From positions 1-8,171 of the forward strand of contig JABFSB010000483.1 of assembly GCA_013140875.1 (NCBI GenBank): DNA of 8,171 nucleotides, given 5' to 3'. This document shows positions 1-6,730 of the stretch, one piece after another (position 1 is the first letter of the stretch; each line of letters opens with the position of its first letter). Under the pieces are notes generated by a model. It was not told where the DNA came from and did not search any database. It saw only the letters and a list, made by a program, of their open reading frames with translations. This stretch comes from Acidobacteriota bacterium. Lineage in GTDB: Bacteria; Acidobacteriota; Blastocatellia; Pyrinomonadales; Pyrinomonadaceae. The translations under genes were made by a program, and so were the position numbers.

Positions 1-2
1 TT

Positions 3-953
3 ATCGGTGACGATGACGGCGGCCGTCTGCATTTTCTCGACGGCCGTTCGATCGATGATTTTCGGTCGACATTGGCTGTCGGAGCGGCCTTGCTTGACGA
101 TCGGCATCTTAAGTTTGCCGCGGGCAATCCGTCACCCGAGTTGCTTTGGCTGCTGGGACCAAAAGGCCTCGGTGATTTCGAGTCTCTCGATCCCGTTCGA
201 CCCTTCGACAAAGTAAAGGCTTTCGCCGAAAGTGGTTTTTATTCGATTCGAGACAGTTGGGAGAGAAATGCGACATTCTTACTCGTCGATTGCGGCCCGC
301 ATGGATTTCTGAACGGCGGCCACGCTCATGCCGATGCTCTCAGCATTGTAATGTCAGTCAATGGCGTACCCATATTTGTGGATTCAGGAACGTGTAGTTA
401 TACGGCTGACATTGACGCGAGAAACTACTTCCGTTCGACCGCCGCTCATAATTGTCTCAACGTCAACGGTCAATCATCCTCGATTCCAGCCGGTCCATTT
501 GGGTGGAAGGCGACGGCAAACGCTAAACGGCTGGAATGGAAAGCGGACGGGCCGGAAGTTGTTTTTCGGGGCACGCACGACGGTTTTGAACGGTTTGGCG
601 TTGGATATGAACGCGAAATAAGGTTTTCCGACAGTGGCGAGACTCAGACTATTGATAAGATAAAAACCGGGACATCCAATTCATTTGAGGTGAATTTCAT
701 CTTGTCGCCGGGCGTCATTGTCACGTCCCATGACGGTATGAGCGTCCTCATTCGAACAAAAGACGGAAATCGGGACCTATTACGAATTGATACTAAGTTG
801 ACCGAGGAGCGGGAATGTACCGGCTGGCAGATCAAGGCGGCAAAGATCTCGCCGCGATATGGATCGCTTGTTGAGACGACAAAATTGGTTTTGAACGTGA
901 GGTCCGAAAGTGATTTCGAGATCGTGAACAATCTTATCCCGGTTAAAAACTGA
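3..953 (+). CDS. Heparinase II/III-family protein, C-terminal part (5' end outside window)
   Basis: The reading frame is open from base 3 to the TGA at 951-953 and shows 316 residues. A TTG at 72 could be read as a start, but the frame upstream of it already encodes family-like sequence (IGDDDGGRL at visible residues 1-9), so the gene begins outside the window. Family members are usually about 600-700 residues, so roughly half is missing, mainly the N-terminal alpha/alpha toroid. What remains is the beta-sandwich domain, with its signature blocks GGHAHADALS (residues 105-114), VDSGTCSYT (126-134) and FRSTAAHN (143-150). In characterised heparinase II-type lyases, His and Asp residues in these blocks bind a metal; here the likely equivalents are H107/H109, D127 and H149. 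Members cleave uronic acid-containing polysaccharides by beta-elimination, usually in the periplasm, and paralogues are common in exopolysaccharide loci. Actual lyase activity and substrate cannot be told from this half. The next gene starts 9 bases downstream, consistent with cotranscription. Confidence 0.9.
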   Translation: MGDDDGGRLHFLDGRSIDDFRSTLAVGAALLDDRHLKFAAGNPSPELLWLLGPKGLGDFESLDPVRPFDKVKAFAESGFYSIRDSWERNATFLLVDCGPHGFLNGGHAHADALSIVMSVNGVPIFVDSGTCSYTADIDARNYFRSTAAHNCLNVNGQSSSIPAGPFGWKATANAKRLEWKADGPEVVFRGTHDGFERFGVGYEREIRFSDSGETQTIDKIKTGTSNSFEVNFILSPGVIVTSHDGMSVLIRTKDGNRDLLRIDTKLTEERECTGWQIKAAKISPRYGSLVETTKLVLNVRSESDFEIVNNLIPVKN

Positions 954-962
954 CGGGTTTTT

Positions 963-2870
963 ATGTGCGGCATTAACGGCATCGTATATTCGCGAGAAAG
1001 CGGCAGGACAGTCGATCCTGGTCTGTTGGTGCGTATGCGTGATGTGAGCGAGCATCGCGGGCCGGATGGTGCGGGAATATTTGCCGAAAAAAATGTAGGC
1101 TTGGGCCATCGCCGGCTTTCGATCGTCGATCTTGCGACCGGCGACCAGCCGATGTTTAATGCCGACCGCTCGTGCGTTATCGTTTACAACGGCGAAGTTT
1201 ACAATCACGCCGATTCCCGCGACGATCTCGCGGCCCGGGGCTACATATATCAGTCGACTTCGGATACCGAGACGATCCTGCATCTTTACGAAGAACTCGG
1301 TGCCGATTGTGTACATCGGCTTAGAGGGATGTTTGCCTTCGCGATCTGGGACAAGGGCAAAAATGAACTCTTCATTGCCCGCGACCGGTTTGGCGTGAAG
1401 CCCTTGTATTATGTTCACGATCAGAACGGCAGCCTGTTTTTTGCCTCGGAAATAAAGTCCCTCGTCGAAGCCGGTGCGATAAAGCCGAAACTTAATTATT
1501 CGGCGTTGCCAGATCAGCTTGCAAATCACGGCACTTCTTACGACGAAACTCTTTTTGAAGGCGTCCGGCGCCTTTTGCCCGGTCACTTTCTAAAGTGGAA
1601 AGATGGCGAGATCGGTATCGAACGATATTGGGACCTCGAATTCGAGCCAAAGCGTTCGCAAGTGGATGAAGCCGAAACCGTCGCCGAATGGTACGAACTC
1701 TTTCGCGAGTCGGTCCGCCTGCGGTTAATGTCCGACGTGCCGCTCGGAATGTTTCTGTCAGGCGGCATCGATTCATCGGCGATCGCGGCCGTAATGTCGG
1801 AATTGGTCGATCAGCCGATCAAGACATTTTCCGTCGGCTTCAAGGAACGCGAAGCAAACGAGTTTCATTTTGCCCGTCAGGTAGCAAAAAGATTCAACAC
1901 AGATCATCGCGAGATAACCATCACGCCCGACCAGTTTTTTGACGAACTTCCCGCGTTGATCTGGCACGAAGACGAACCGCTCGGATTCGAGGCATCGGTA
2001 CCGCTCTATTTTGTTTCAAAGCTTGCTCAGAAACACGTAAAGGTCGTGCTGACGGGTGAGGGAAGCGATGAGACACTCGCGGGCTACGGGCGCTATCGGA
2101 AAGCTCTTACGCTGTTGGACTATGGCGAAAAGTACGAAGCGATTACTCCGTCGATCCTCCGCGGGGCCGTCAGGAGCGGAGTTGCCGCACTTCCCGGCGG
2201 ATTGAACCGTAAACTGAAGAGGACCTTCTTATCGCTCGACGCCGACATTGAGAATATTTACTTCGACAACTTTGCTATCTTTGGCAAAAAGCGTCAGATT
2301 GATCTATTTTCGGCCGAAACCAAAGCCAGAATTTCGGAAACCGATCCATACCGCCATCTTCATCGATGGCTCGACGAAACCTCTGCTGAAACTACTCTCG
2401 ACAAATTGCTTTACGTCGATACCAAGACCTATCTGCATGAACTTTTAATGAAGCAGGACCAAATGTCGATGGCGGCTTCGATCGAAAGCCGGGTTCCGTT
2501 TCTGGATCACAAACTTGTTGAATTCACGGCGAAACTTCCCGACAAAATGAAGCTTCGCGGGCGAGATGCAAAGTGGATACTTCGCCGGGCAATGAAGGAC
2601 ATTCTGCCTGCCGAAATACTGGACCGGCCCAAAATGGGCTTTCCCGTACCGCTCGGAGATTGGCTTCGCGGAGCATATAAAAATCTTGTCGATGAATATC
2701 TCCTCAGCGAACGAAGCATGGCGCGCGGAATCTTTGACCGGGATTCGATCCGCAAACTCGTCGCCGCGCATTCAAGCGGAGAGAACCATACCGCTCGAAT
2801 ATTCCGGCTGATGAATCTTGAAATGTGGCATCGGATTTTTATCGACGGCGAAGGAAAACCGGTGAAATGA
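963..2870 (+). CDS. asnB: Asparagine synthase-like glutamine-dependent amidotransferase
   Basis: This 635-residue protein has the full two-domain AsnB layout. The N-terminal class II glutaminase domain (about 1-220) begins MCGINGI, so Cys2 becomes the N-terminal nucleophile after Met removal. It also carries HRGPDG (31-36), GHRRLSI (48-54), YNGEVYN (75-81) and SDTE (100-103). The synthetase domain (about 240-625) has the ATP PP-loop SGGIDSS (266-272), TGEGSDE (364-370), the MKQDQMSMAASIESRVPFLD block (496-515) and a KMGFPVPL motif (557-564). Glutamine-derived ammonia is passed to an ATP-activated carboxylate. In polysaccharide loci, AsnB homologues such as WbpS of Pseudomonas aeruginosa O-antigen amidate a hexuronic acid rather than aspartate, and the context here favours that, but the acceptor is not readable from the sequence. 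The length is also similar to the exosortase-associated amidotransferases. No good Shine-Dalgarno precedes the ATG, and translation may be coupled to the gene ending at 953. The stop overlaps the next start (ATGA). Confidence 0.93.
   Translation: MCGINGIVYSRESGRTVDPGLLVRMRDVSEHRGPDGAGIFAEKNVGLGHRRLSIVDLATGDQPMFNADRSCVIVYNGEVYNHADSRDDLAARGYIYQSTSDTETILHLYEELGADCVHRLRGMFAFAIWDKGKNELFIARDRFGVKPLYYVHDQNGSLFFASEIKSLVEAGAIKPKLNYSALPDQLANHGTSYDETLFEGVRRLLPGHFLKWKDGEIGIERYWDLEFEPKRSQVDEAETVAEWYELFRESVRLRLMSDVPLGMFLSGGIDSSAIAAVMSELVDQPIKTFSVGFKEREANEFHFARQVAKRFNTDHREITITPDQFFDELPALIWHEDEPLGFEASVPLYFVSKLAQKHVKVVLTGEGSDETLAGYGRYRKALTLLDYGEKYEAITPSILRGAVRSGVAALPGGLNRKLKRTFLSLDADIENIYFDNFAIFGKKRQIDLFSAETKARISETDPYRHLHRWLDETSAETTLDKLLYVDTKTYLHELLMKQDQMSMAASIESRVPFLDHKLVEFTAKLPDKMKLRGRDAKWILRRAMKDILPAEILDRPKMGFPVPLGDWLRGAYKNLVDEYLLSERSMARGIFDRDSIRKLVAAHSSGENHTARIFRLMNLEMWHRIFIDGEGKPVK
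2851..2855 (+). promoter_or_regulatory. Possible Shine-Dalgarno for the glycosyltransferase
   Basis: AAGGA lies inside the 3' end of the amidotransferase gene, 11 bases before the ATG at 2867. The spacing is slightly long, but it supports a start at the ATGATG pair (2867/2870) rather than the in-frame GTG at 2825, which would overlap the upstream gene by 46 bases. The ATGA overlap with the upstream stop also suggests translational coupling. Confidence 0.4.
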
Positions 2871-4072
2871 TGTCGGCAGTTGAAAGTAAAAAGTCAGAGT
2901 CGTCGGATGCGACCGGAGCACTCAGCGGCCGGGACATTTTATGTTTTAGCCACGACTGGACCGGCGATCCGCTTTCAAAGACCCATCTTATGCGCATCCT
3001 GGCCCGGGATAACCGGATATTATGGATCAACGCGATTGCCAATCGCATGCCGACTACGTCAAAGAAAGACATCGGGCGTATTTTTCGAAAACTGAGTGCG
3101 TTTGCCGAACCGGTAAGGGAAGTCGAGCCGAATATTTTTGTACTGAATCCGCTGGCGATCCCCTCGTATGGCAGCGGCGCCGTACGTGAGTTCAATCAGC
3201 GATTTCTTAGTTCGCAGGTCCGCAAGGCGATGCGAAAACTACGGTTCGAACATCCGGTAAACATGGTCTTTAATCCGGCGGCCGGCCTGCTTGCTGGAAG
3301 ACTGGGTGAAGCTGAGCTGATCTATTATTGCGTCGACGAGTACACCGCGTTTACCGGAGCATCGAAAGGACTGAAAGAGATAGAAGAAGAACTTTTTCGC
3401 CGTTCGGACATGGTCATTGTTTCCGCCGACAATCTGCTTCAGTCGAAAAAGCAATTCAACGAGAACACGTTTCTGATCCGTCACGGCACCGATTGGGCCC
3501 ATTTTCGGACTGCGCTTGATGAAGCGACGCCGGTTCCTCATGATGTCGCCCAGCTTCCAAGGCCGATAATCGGCTTTCACGGCCTGCTTGCGGACTGGGT
3601 CGATTACGAGTTGATAAAGAAGATCGCGGAACGATTTTCCGACGGTTCGGTCGTACTGATCGGAAAGATCGCGGTAGACGCCGAACGGAAAATCAAGGTT
3701 CTCGACGAGATAAAAAACATTCACTTTCTCGGCCGAAAGCCCTATTCTGAGTTGCCGGCGTATTGCAAGGGTTTTGATGTCGCGATCAATCCTTTCGTCA
3801 TAAATGAACTGACGCTCGCCGCGAATCCGCTAAAAGTACGCGAATATCTGGCCGCCGGATTGCTAACGGTCGCGACGGATATTCCGGAAGTACGCGTTCT
3901 CGAGAATTGTCTTGTGGCGCGCGATCACGAAGAGTTTCTAAGCCATCTTAAAACGGCTTTGAGTTCGACACGCCGACGGTCGGAAATATCGGATTCGATC
4001 GAGCAGGAAAGCTGGGAAGCGAAAGTCGGAGAATTGAGGGAACTAGTTGAAAGAATCGGCGGCGAGACGTAG
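2867..4072 (+). CDS. GT-B fold glycosyltransferase (family 1/4-like)
   Basis: The start chosen is the ATG at 2867, overlapping the amidotransferase stop by four bases and giving 401 residues. The first 20 residues are polar and probably disordered. The N-terminal Rossmann half (about 21-210) has FSHDWTGDPLSKTH (27-40), a region near YYCVDEYTAF (153-162) and RHGTDWAHF (205-213). The C-terminal nucleotide-sugar half (about 230-395) contains IIGFHGLLADWVDYELI (234-250), VVLIGK (262-267), IHFLGRKPYSELPAYCKGFD (285-304) and NPLKVREYLAAGLLTVATDI (320-339). The last block matches the donor-binding region of GT4-like retaining transferases, where E326 would sit near the donor ribose. No signal peptide or membrane segment is evident, so it should be cytosolic or peripheral at the inner membrane, adding one sugar to a lipid-linked oligosaccharide. 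Similar proteins with a VDEY block are common in exopolysaccharide loci. Donor, acceptor and linkage cannot be predicted. Its 3' end overlaps the next gene by 26 bases. Confidence 0.87.
   Translation: MMSAVESKKSESSDATGALSGRDILCFSHDWTGDPLSKTHLMRILARDNRILWINAIANRMPTTSKKDIGRIFRKLSAFAEPVREVEPNIFVLNPLAIPSYGSGAVREFNQRFLSSQVRKAMRKLRFEHPVNMVFNPAAGLLAGRLGEAELIYYCVDEYTAFTGASKGLKEIEEELFRRSDMVIVSADNLLQSKKQFNENTFLIRHGTDWAHFRTALDEATPVPHDVAQLPRPIIGFHGLLADWVDYELIKKIAERFSDGSVVLIGKIAVDAERKIKVLDEIKNIHFLGRKPYSELPAYCKGFDVAINPFVINELTLAANPLKVREYLAAGLLTVATDIPEVRVLENCLVARDHEEFLSHLKTALSSTRRRSEISDSIEQESWEAKVGELRELVERIGGET
4036..4040 (+). promoter_or_regulatory. Shine-Dalgarno deciding a TTG start
   Basis: GAGGG sits six bases before the TTG at 4047, which is ideal spacing and the best ribosome binding site in the window. 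It lies within the glycosyltransferase coding sequence. The nearby ATG at 4073 is in another frame, and the first in-frame ATG (codon 29) falls after the hydrophobic segment, so this site fixes TTG as the likely start. Confidence 0.6.
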
Positions 4073-4685
4073 ATGGTTGTTGGGTTTGATCGGACTGGCG
4101 GCGCTCGGTTTGTGGATCGCGGTTGCGCCGATGATTGCCGATAATTTGGTGGTTGATCGACCGCTTGAAAAAGCGGACGCGATCGTCATACTGAGTGGTG
4201 CCGCCGACTATTTACAACGAGCACGCGGCGGTGCCGAAGCCTTTCAAGAAGGGATCGCTCCACGCGTCATGATCACCGACGACAATCAGCGTGGCGGATG
4301 GGACGATAACGAAAAAGGAAATCCATACTTTGTCGACCGGATGCAGACTGCTTTGGTCGCACACGGCGTTCCCTCCGATGTGATCGAGAGAATCCCCGGC
4401 CAGGTAGCCGGAACGGCCGACGAGGCGGAAGATGTGATCCTTACGGCTTCTCAACGCTCCTATCGGAGCGTGTTGATCGTGACATCCGATTACCATTCAC
4501 GGCGGGCCTTGTGGACGTTTGAGCGAATTGCCCGAAAGCAAAACGCGGATCTAAATATCGGGCTATTACGTTCGCCTTCGGGCGACAAGTATCCGGACCG
4601 CTACACATGGTGGCTGACACCGCGCGGATGGCGGAGCGTCGGGGCGGAATACTTGAAATTCTGTTGGTATTGGCTGTATTACTGA
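4047..4685 (+). CDS. DUF218 / YdcF-ElyC-SanA-like membrane-anchored protein
   Basis: The 212-residue protein starts at TTG 4047 and ends with TGA at 4683-4685. Residues 1-9 are basic (KESAARRR) and are followed by one hydrophobic helix (about 10-28), so it should be anchored in the inner membrane with its domain outside the cytoplasm. The DUF218 fold is recognised from ADAIVILSGAADYLQRAR (43-60), GIAPRVMITDD (69-79), a GVP segment (107-109), GTADEAEDV (122-130) and VTSDYHSRRALWTFERI (145-161). The family normally has a T-x-E-N-like block where this protein has GTADEAED, so the asparagine is replaced. The C-terminus is rich in aromatics (FCWYWLYY), as in other envelope members. YdcF binds S-adenosylmethionine, and ElyC and SanA affect E. 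coli envelope integrity, but no general reaction is established. Members often accompany exopolysaccharide and exosortase genes. The 26-base overlap with the glycosyltransferase suggests coupled translation. Confidence 0.85.
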   Translation: MKESAARRRWLLGLIGLAALGLWIAVAPMIADNLVVDRPLEKADAIVILSGAADYLQRARGGAEAFQEGIAPRVMITDDNQRGGWDDNEKGNPYFVDRMQTALVAHGVPSDVIERIPGQVAGTADEAEDVILTASQRSYRSVLIVTSDYHSRRALWTFERIARKQNADLNIGLLRSPSGDKYPDRYTWWLTPRGWRSVGAEYLKFCWYWLYY

Positions 4686-4709
4686 CCTTAAAACGATAGA
4701 TTTGCATCG

Positions 4710-5588
4710 ATGACGAGTATTTCGACAAAGACGGTTTTGGCCAATAGTGCCGCGATCCAACACTCCGAGGAAGTAAACCGGGGCGAGCGGTTCGAGTTCG
4801 GCAAAAATTGGAGCGCGTTTCTTGTCCTTCTTGATGACGATCGCATTTCTCGTGCCGAAAGATCTTTAGCTGAGATGCTCGGCGTAGAAAATCTCAAAGG
4901 CAAGACATTTCTCGACATCGGATCGGGAAGCGGCCTGTTTTCTCTCGCCGCCCGCCGTCTTGGGGCCAAGGTCTTTTCGTTTGACTTCGACTCTGATTCC
5001 GTTTCTTGTACTACGGAACTGCGTAGAAGGTATTTCGCCGACGATAAAGATTGGACCGTCGAGCAGGGCTCGGTTCTGGACAGCGATTATGTTAATTCGC
5101 TCGGAAAGTTCGATATCGTTTATTCGTGGGGCGTGCTGCATCACACTGGCGAGATGTGGAAGGCTCTCGGCAATGCGGGCGAACGCGTTGCGGACGGCGG
5201 ATCGCTGTTCATTGCAATTTATAACGACACCGGTTCGCAGGCATCGCGCTGGCATTGGATCAAAAAGACTTATTGCGGACTGCCGGCCATATTGCGTTCG
5301 CCGTTCGCTGTTTTGGTTTCAGTCCCGGAAGAAACGAAACGTTTCGCAAGCTTTTTGTTAAGGGGCAAACCTCTGGGTTATTTCGCACACTGGCGAAATT
5401 ATCGCAACGCCCGCGGAATGAACCGGTGGCACGACATTATCGATTGGGTCGGCGGCTATCCTTACGAGGTAGCTGGGCCTTCGGCCTTGTTCGATTTCTA
5501 TCAAGAACGTGGTTTCATGGTTACCGCGATGAAGTGCGATAACGTCGGTCTTGGTTGTAACGAAATGGTATTTAAGAAAAATGCCTAG
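4710..5588 (+). CDS. Class I SAM-dependent methyltransferase
   Basis: This 292-residue protein starts at ATG 4710, the only ATG near the N-terminus; in-frame stops at 4683 and 4689 rule out a longer form. No clear Shine-Dalgarno precedes it. The central Rossmann domain has motif I FLDIGSGSGLFSLAARRLGA (67-86), an acidic end to strand 2 (FDFD, 91-94) that would contact the SAM ribose, and the motif IV region FDIVYSWGVLHHTGEMW (134-150) followed by VADGGSLFIAIYND (160-173). An N-terminal segment of about 60 residues may cap the SAM site. The C-terminal 110 residues, with RNARGMNRWHDIIDWVGGYP (232-251) and FDFYQERGF (261-269), are outside the core and probably form the acceptor side. Related proteins recur in polysaccharide loci, often labelled as ubiquinone-type methyltransferases. 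O-methylation of a sugar or of the chain end is the likely role, but the acceptor is unknown. It lies 24 bases after the DUF218 gene and 14 before the epimerase gene. Confidence 0.87.
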   Translation: MTSISTKTVLANSAAIQHSEEVNRGERFEFGKNWSAFLVLLDDDRISRAERSLAEMLGVENLKGKTFLDIGSGSGLFSLAARRLGAKVFSFDFDSDSVSCTTELRRRYFADDKDWTVEQGSVLDSDYVNSLGKFDIVYSWGVLHHTGEMWKALGNAGERVADGGSLFIAIYNDTGSQASRWHWIKKTYCGLPAILRSPFAVLVSVPEETKRFASFLLRGKPLGYFAHWRNYRNARGMNRWHDIIDWVGGYPYEVAGPSALFDFYQERGFMVTAMKCDNVGLGCNEMVFKKNA

Positions 5589-5602
5589 CGGCTCCGGATT
5601 TT

Positions 5603-6727
5603 ATGCTAGTCACGATAGTCGCCGGTGCACGGCCGAATTTCATGAAGATTTCGCCGGTGATAAAGGCGATAAAAGCGGCAAGTTCGAATGGACGGCCGAT
5701 TGACTATCGGCTTGTCCACACCGGCCAGCATTTTGATCAAAAAATGAGCGGCGAGTTCTTCGACCAGCTTGGAATTCCCGAACCCAACATCAATCTCGAA
5801 TGCGGCGGCGGATCGCAGGCGGAACAGACCGCGGCTGTGATGGTCGCGTTCGAACATGAACTGGAGGCGAATCGCCCCGATGTCGTTCTTGTCGTCGGCG
5901 ATGTGACGTCTACGATGGCTTGCACGATCACGGCGAAAAAGCTGTGCGTTCCGGTCGTGCATGTCGAGGCGGGAATTCGGTCGGGCGACATGACGATGCC
6001 CGAAGAGATAAACCGCATAGTTACCGACAGCATTTGCGATCACTTTTTTACGACTACTACGCACGCGGGAGATCTGCTTCGACGATCCGGTGTTGACGAG
6101 GGCCGCATTCACTTTGTCGGCAACACGATGATCGACAGCCTCTACCAAAATTTGGATCGTCTGAAAAAGCCTGATTTTTGGGACACAAAAGGATTAAGCG
6201 AATGCGACTATTTTCTGTTAACGCTCCACCGTCCCGGGAACGTCGACGATCCGGCCAAACTGGTCGGGTTTCTCGATGCGATCCTGTCGGGCACGGGTGA
6301 TAAACGGATCGTTTTCCCGGTACACCCGCGAACCCGAAAAACTCTGCAATCGGCCAATTTCGACAACGAACGACTGATACAGGCCGATCCGCTCGGCTAT
6401 CTCGAGTTCATTTATTTGCTCAAATATTCAGCGGCTGTCATCACCGATTCGGGCGGTATCACGGAAGAAGCTACCGTGCTGAATATTCCGTGCATGACCC
6501 TGCGAGATTCTACCGAACGGCCGGAGACGGTCGAGATCGGGACAAATGAACTGGTCGGCACTAACCCGAACCGTCTCGCTCCTTACCTTGAGAAACTCGT
6601 GAGAGGGAGCTGGAAACAGGGAAGGATTCCCGAGTTGTGGGACGGTAAAACCTCGCAAAGAATTGTCGATGTTTTGATCGCAATATACTCGGCCGAAGCC
6701 ATATCGCACGCCGCTGAGCAAAGTTAG
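5603..6727 (+). CDS. wecB: Non-hydrolysing UDP-N-acetylglucosamine 2-epimerase family
   Basis: The 374-residue protein has the length and motifs of the family that interconverts UDP-GlcNAc and UDP-ManNAc in the cytosol. In order: GARPNFMKISPVI (8-20), HTGQHFD (39-45), VVGDVTST (97-104), HVEAGIRSGD (120-129), MPEEINR (132-138), VGNTMIDSL (172-180), TLHRPGNVDD (207-216), FPVHPRT (238-244) and TDSGGITEEA (281-290). By alignment with the E. coli enzyme, the catalytic residues Asp95, Glu117, Glu131 and His213 correspond to D100, E122, E134 and H209, all present, so it should be active. GARPNFMK instead of E. coli-like GTRPEAIK, and HRPGN instead of HRREN, place it in a divergent branch. A WbpI-like activity on a diacetamido-uronic acid nucleotide cannot be excluded. 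No UDP-ManNAc dehydrogenase (WecC-like) gene is in the window. A weak GGA at 5596-5598 precedes the ATG, and the next gene begins three bases after the stop. Confidence 0.92.
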   Translation: MLVTIVAGARPNFMKISPVIKAIKAASSNGRPIDYRLVHTGQHFDQKMSGEFFDQLGIPEPNINLECGGGSQAEQTAAVMVAFEHELEANRPDVVLVVGDVTSTMACTITAKKLCVPVVHVEAGIRSGDMTMPEEINRIVTDSICDHFFTTTTHAGDLLRRSGVDEGRIHFVGNTMIDSLYQNLDRLKKPDFWDTKGLSECDYFLLTLHRPGNVDDPAKLVGFLDAILSGTGDKRIVFPVHPRTRKTLQSANFDNERLIQADPLGYLEFIYLLKYSAAVITDSGGITEEATVLNIPCMTLRDSTERPETVEIGTNELVGTNPNRLAPYLEKLVRGSWKQGRIPELWDGKTSQRIVDVLIAIYSAEAISHAAEQS

Positions 6728-6730
6728 CCG

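Noticed and set aside
72..953. Heparinase-like gene starting at TTG 72
   Set aside because: The frame remains open to the window edge and encodes family-like residues upstream (GDDDGGR), so the true start is outside.
780..1586. Long antisense open frame (268 codons) across the amidotransferase gene
   Set aside because: It lies opposite a strongly supported AsnB gene, crosses its start, and its translation shows no recognisable domain.
3239..3724. Antisense open frame (161 codons) within the glycosyltransferase gene
   Set aside because: Sense-strand motifs are convincing, and the reverse product has no family signature or start context.
2825..4072. Glycosyltransferase starting at GTG 2825
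   Set aside because: It would add 14 residues within the amidotransferase C-terminus; the ATG at 2867 has the typical ATGA coupling and a nearby AAGGA.
5606..6148. Antisense open frame (180 codons) across the epimerase gene
   Set aside because: The sense strand encodes conserved catalytic motifs throughout, and the antisense translation is low-complexity and Arg/His-rich as expected for a shadow frame.
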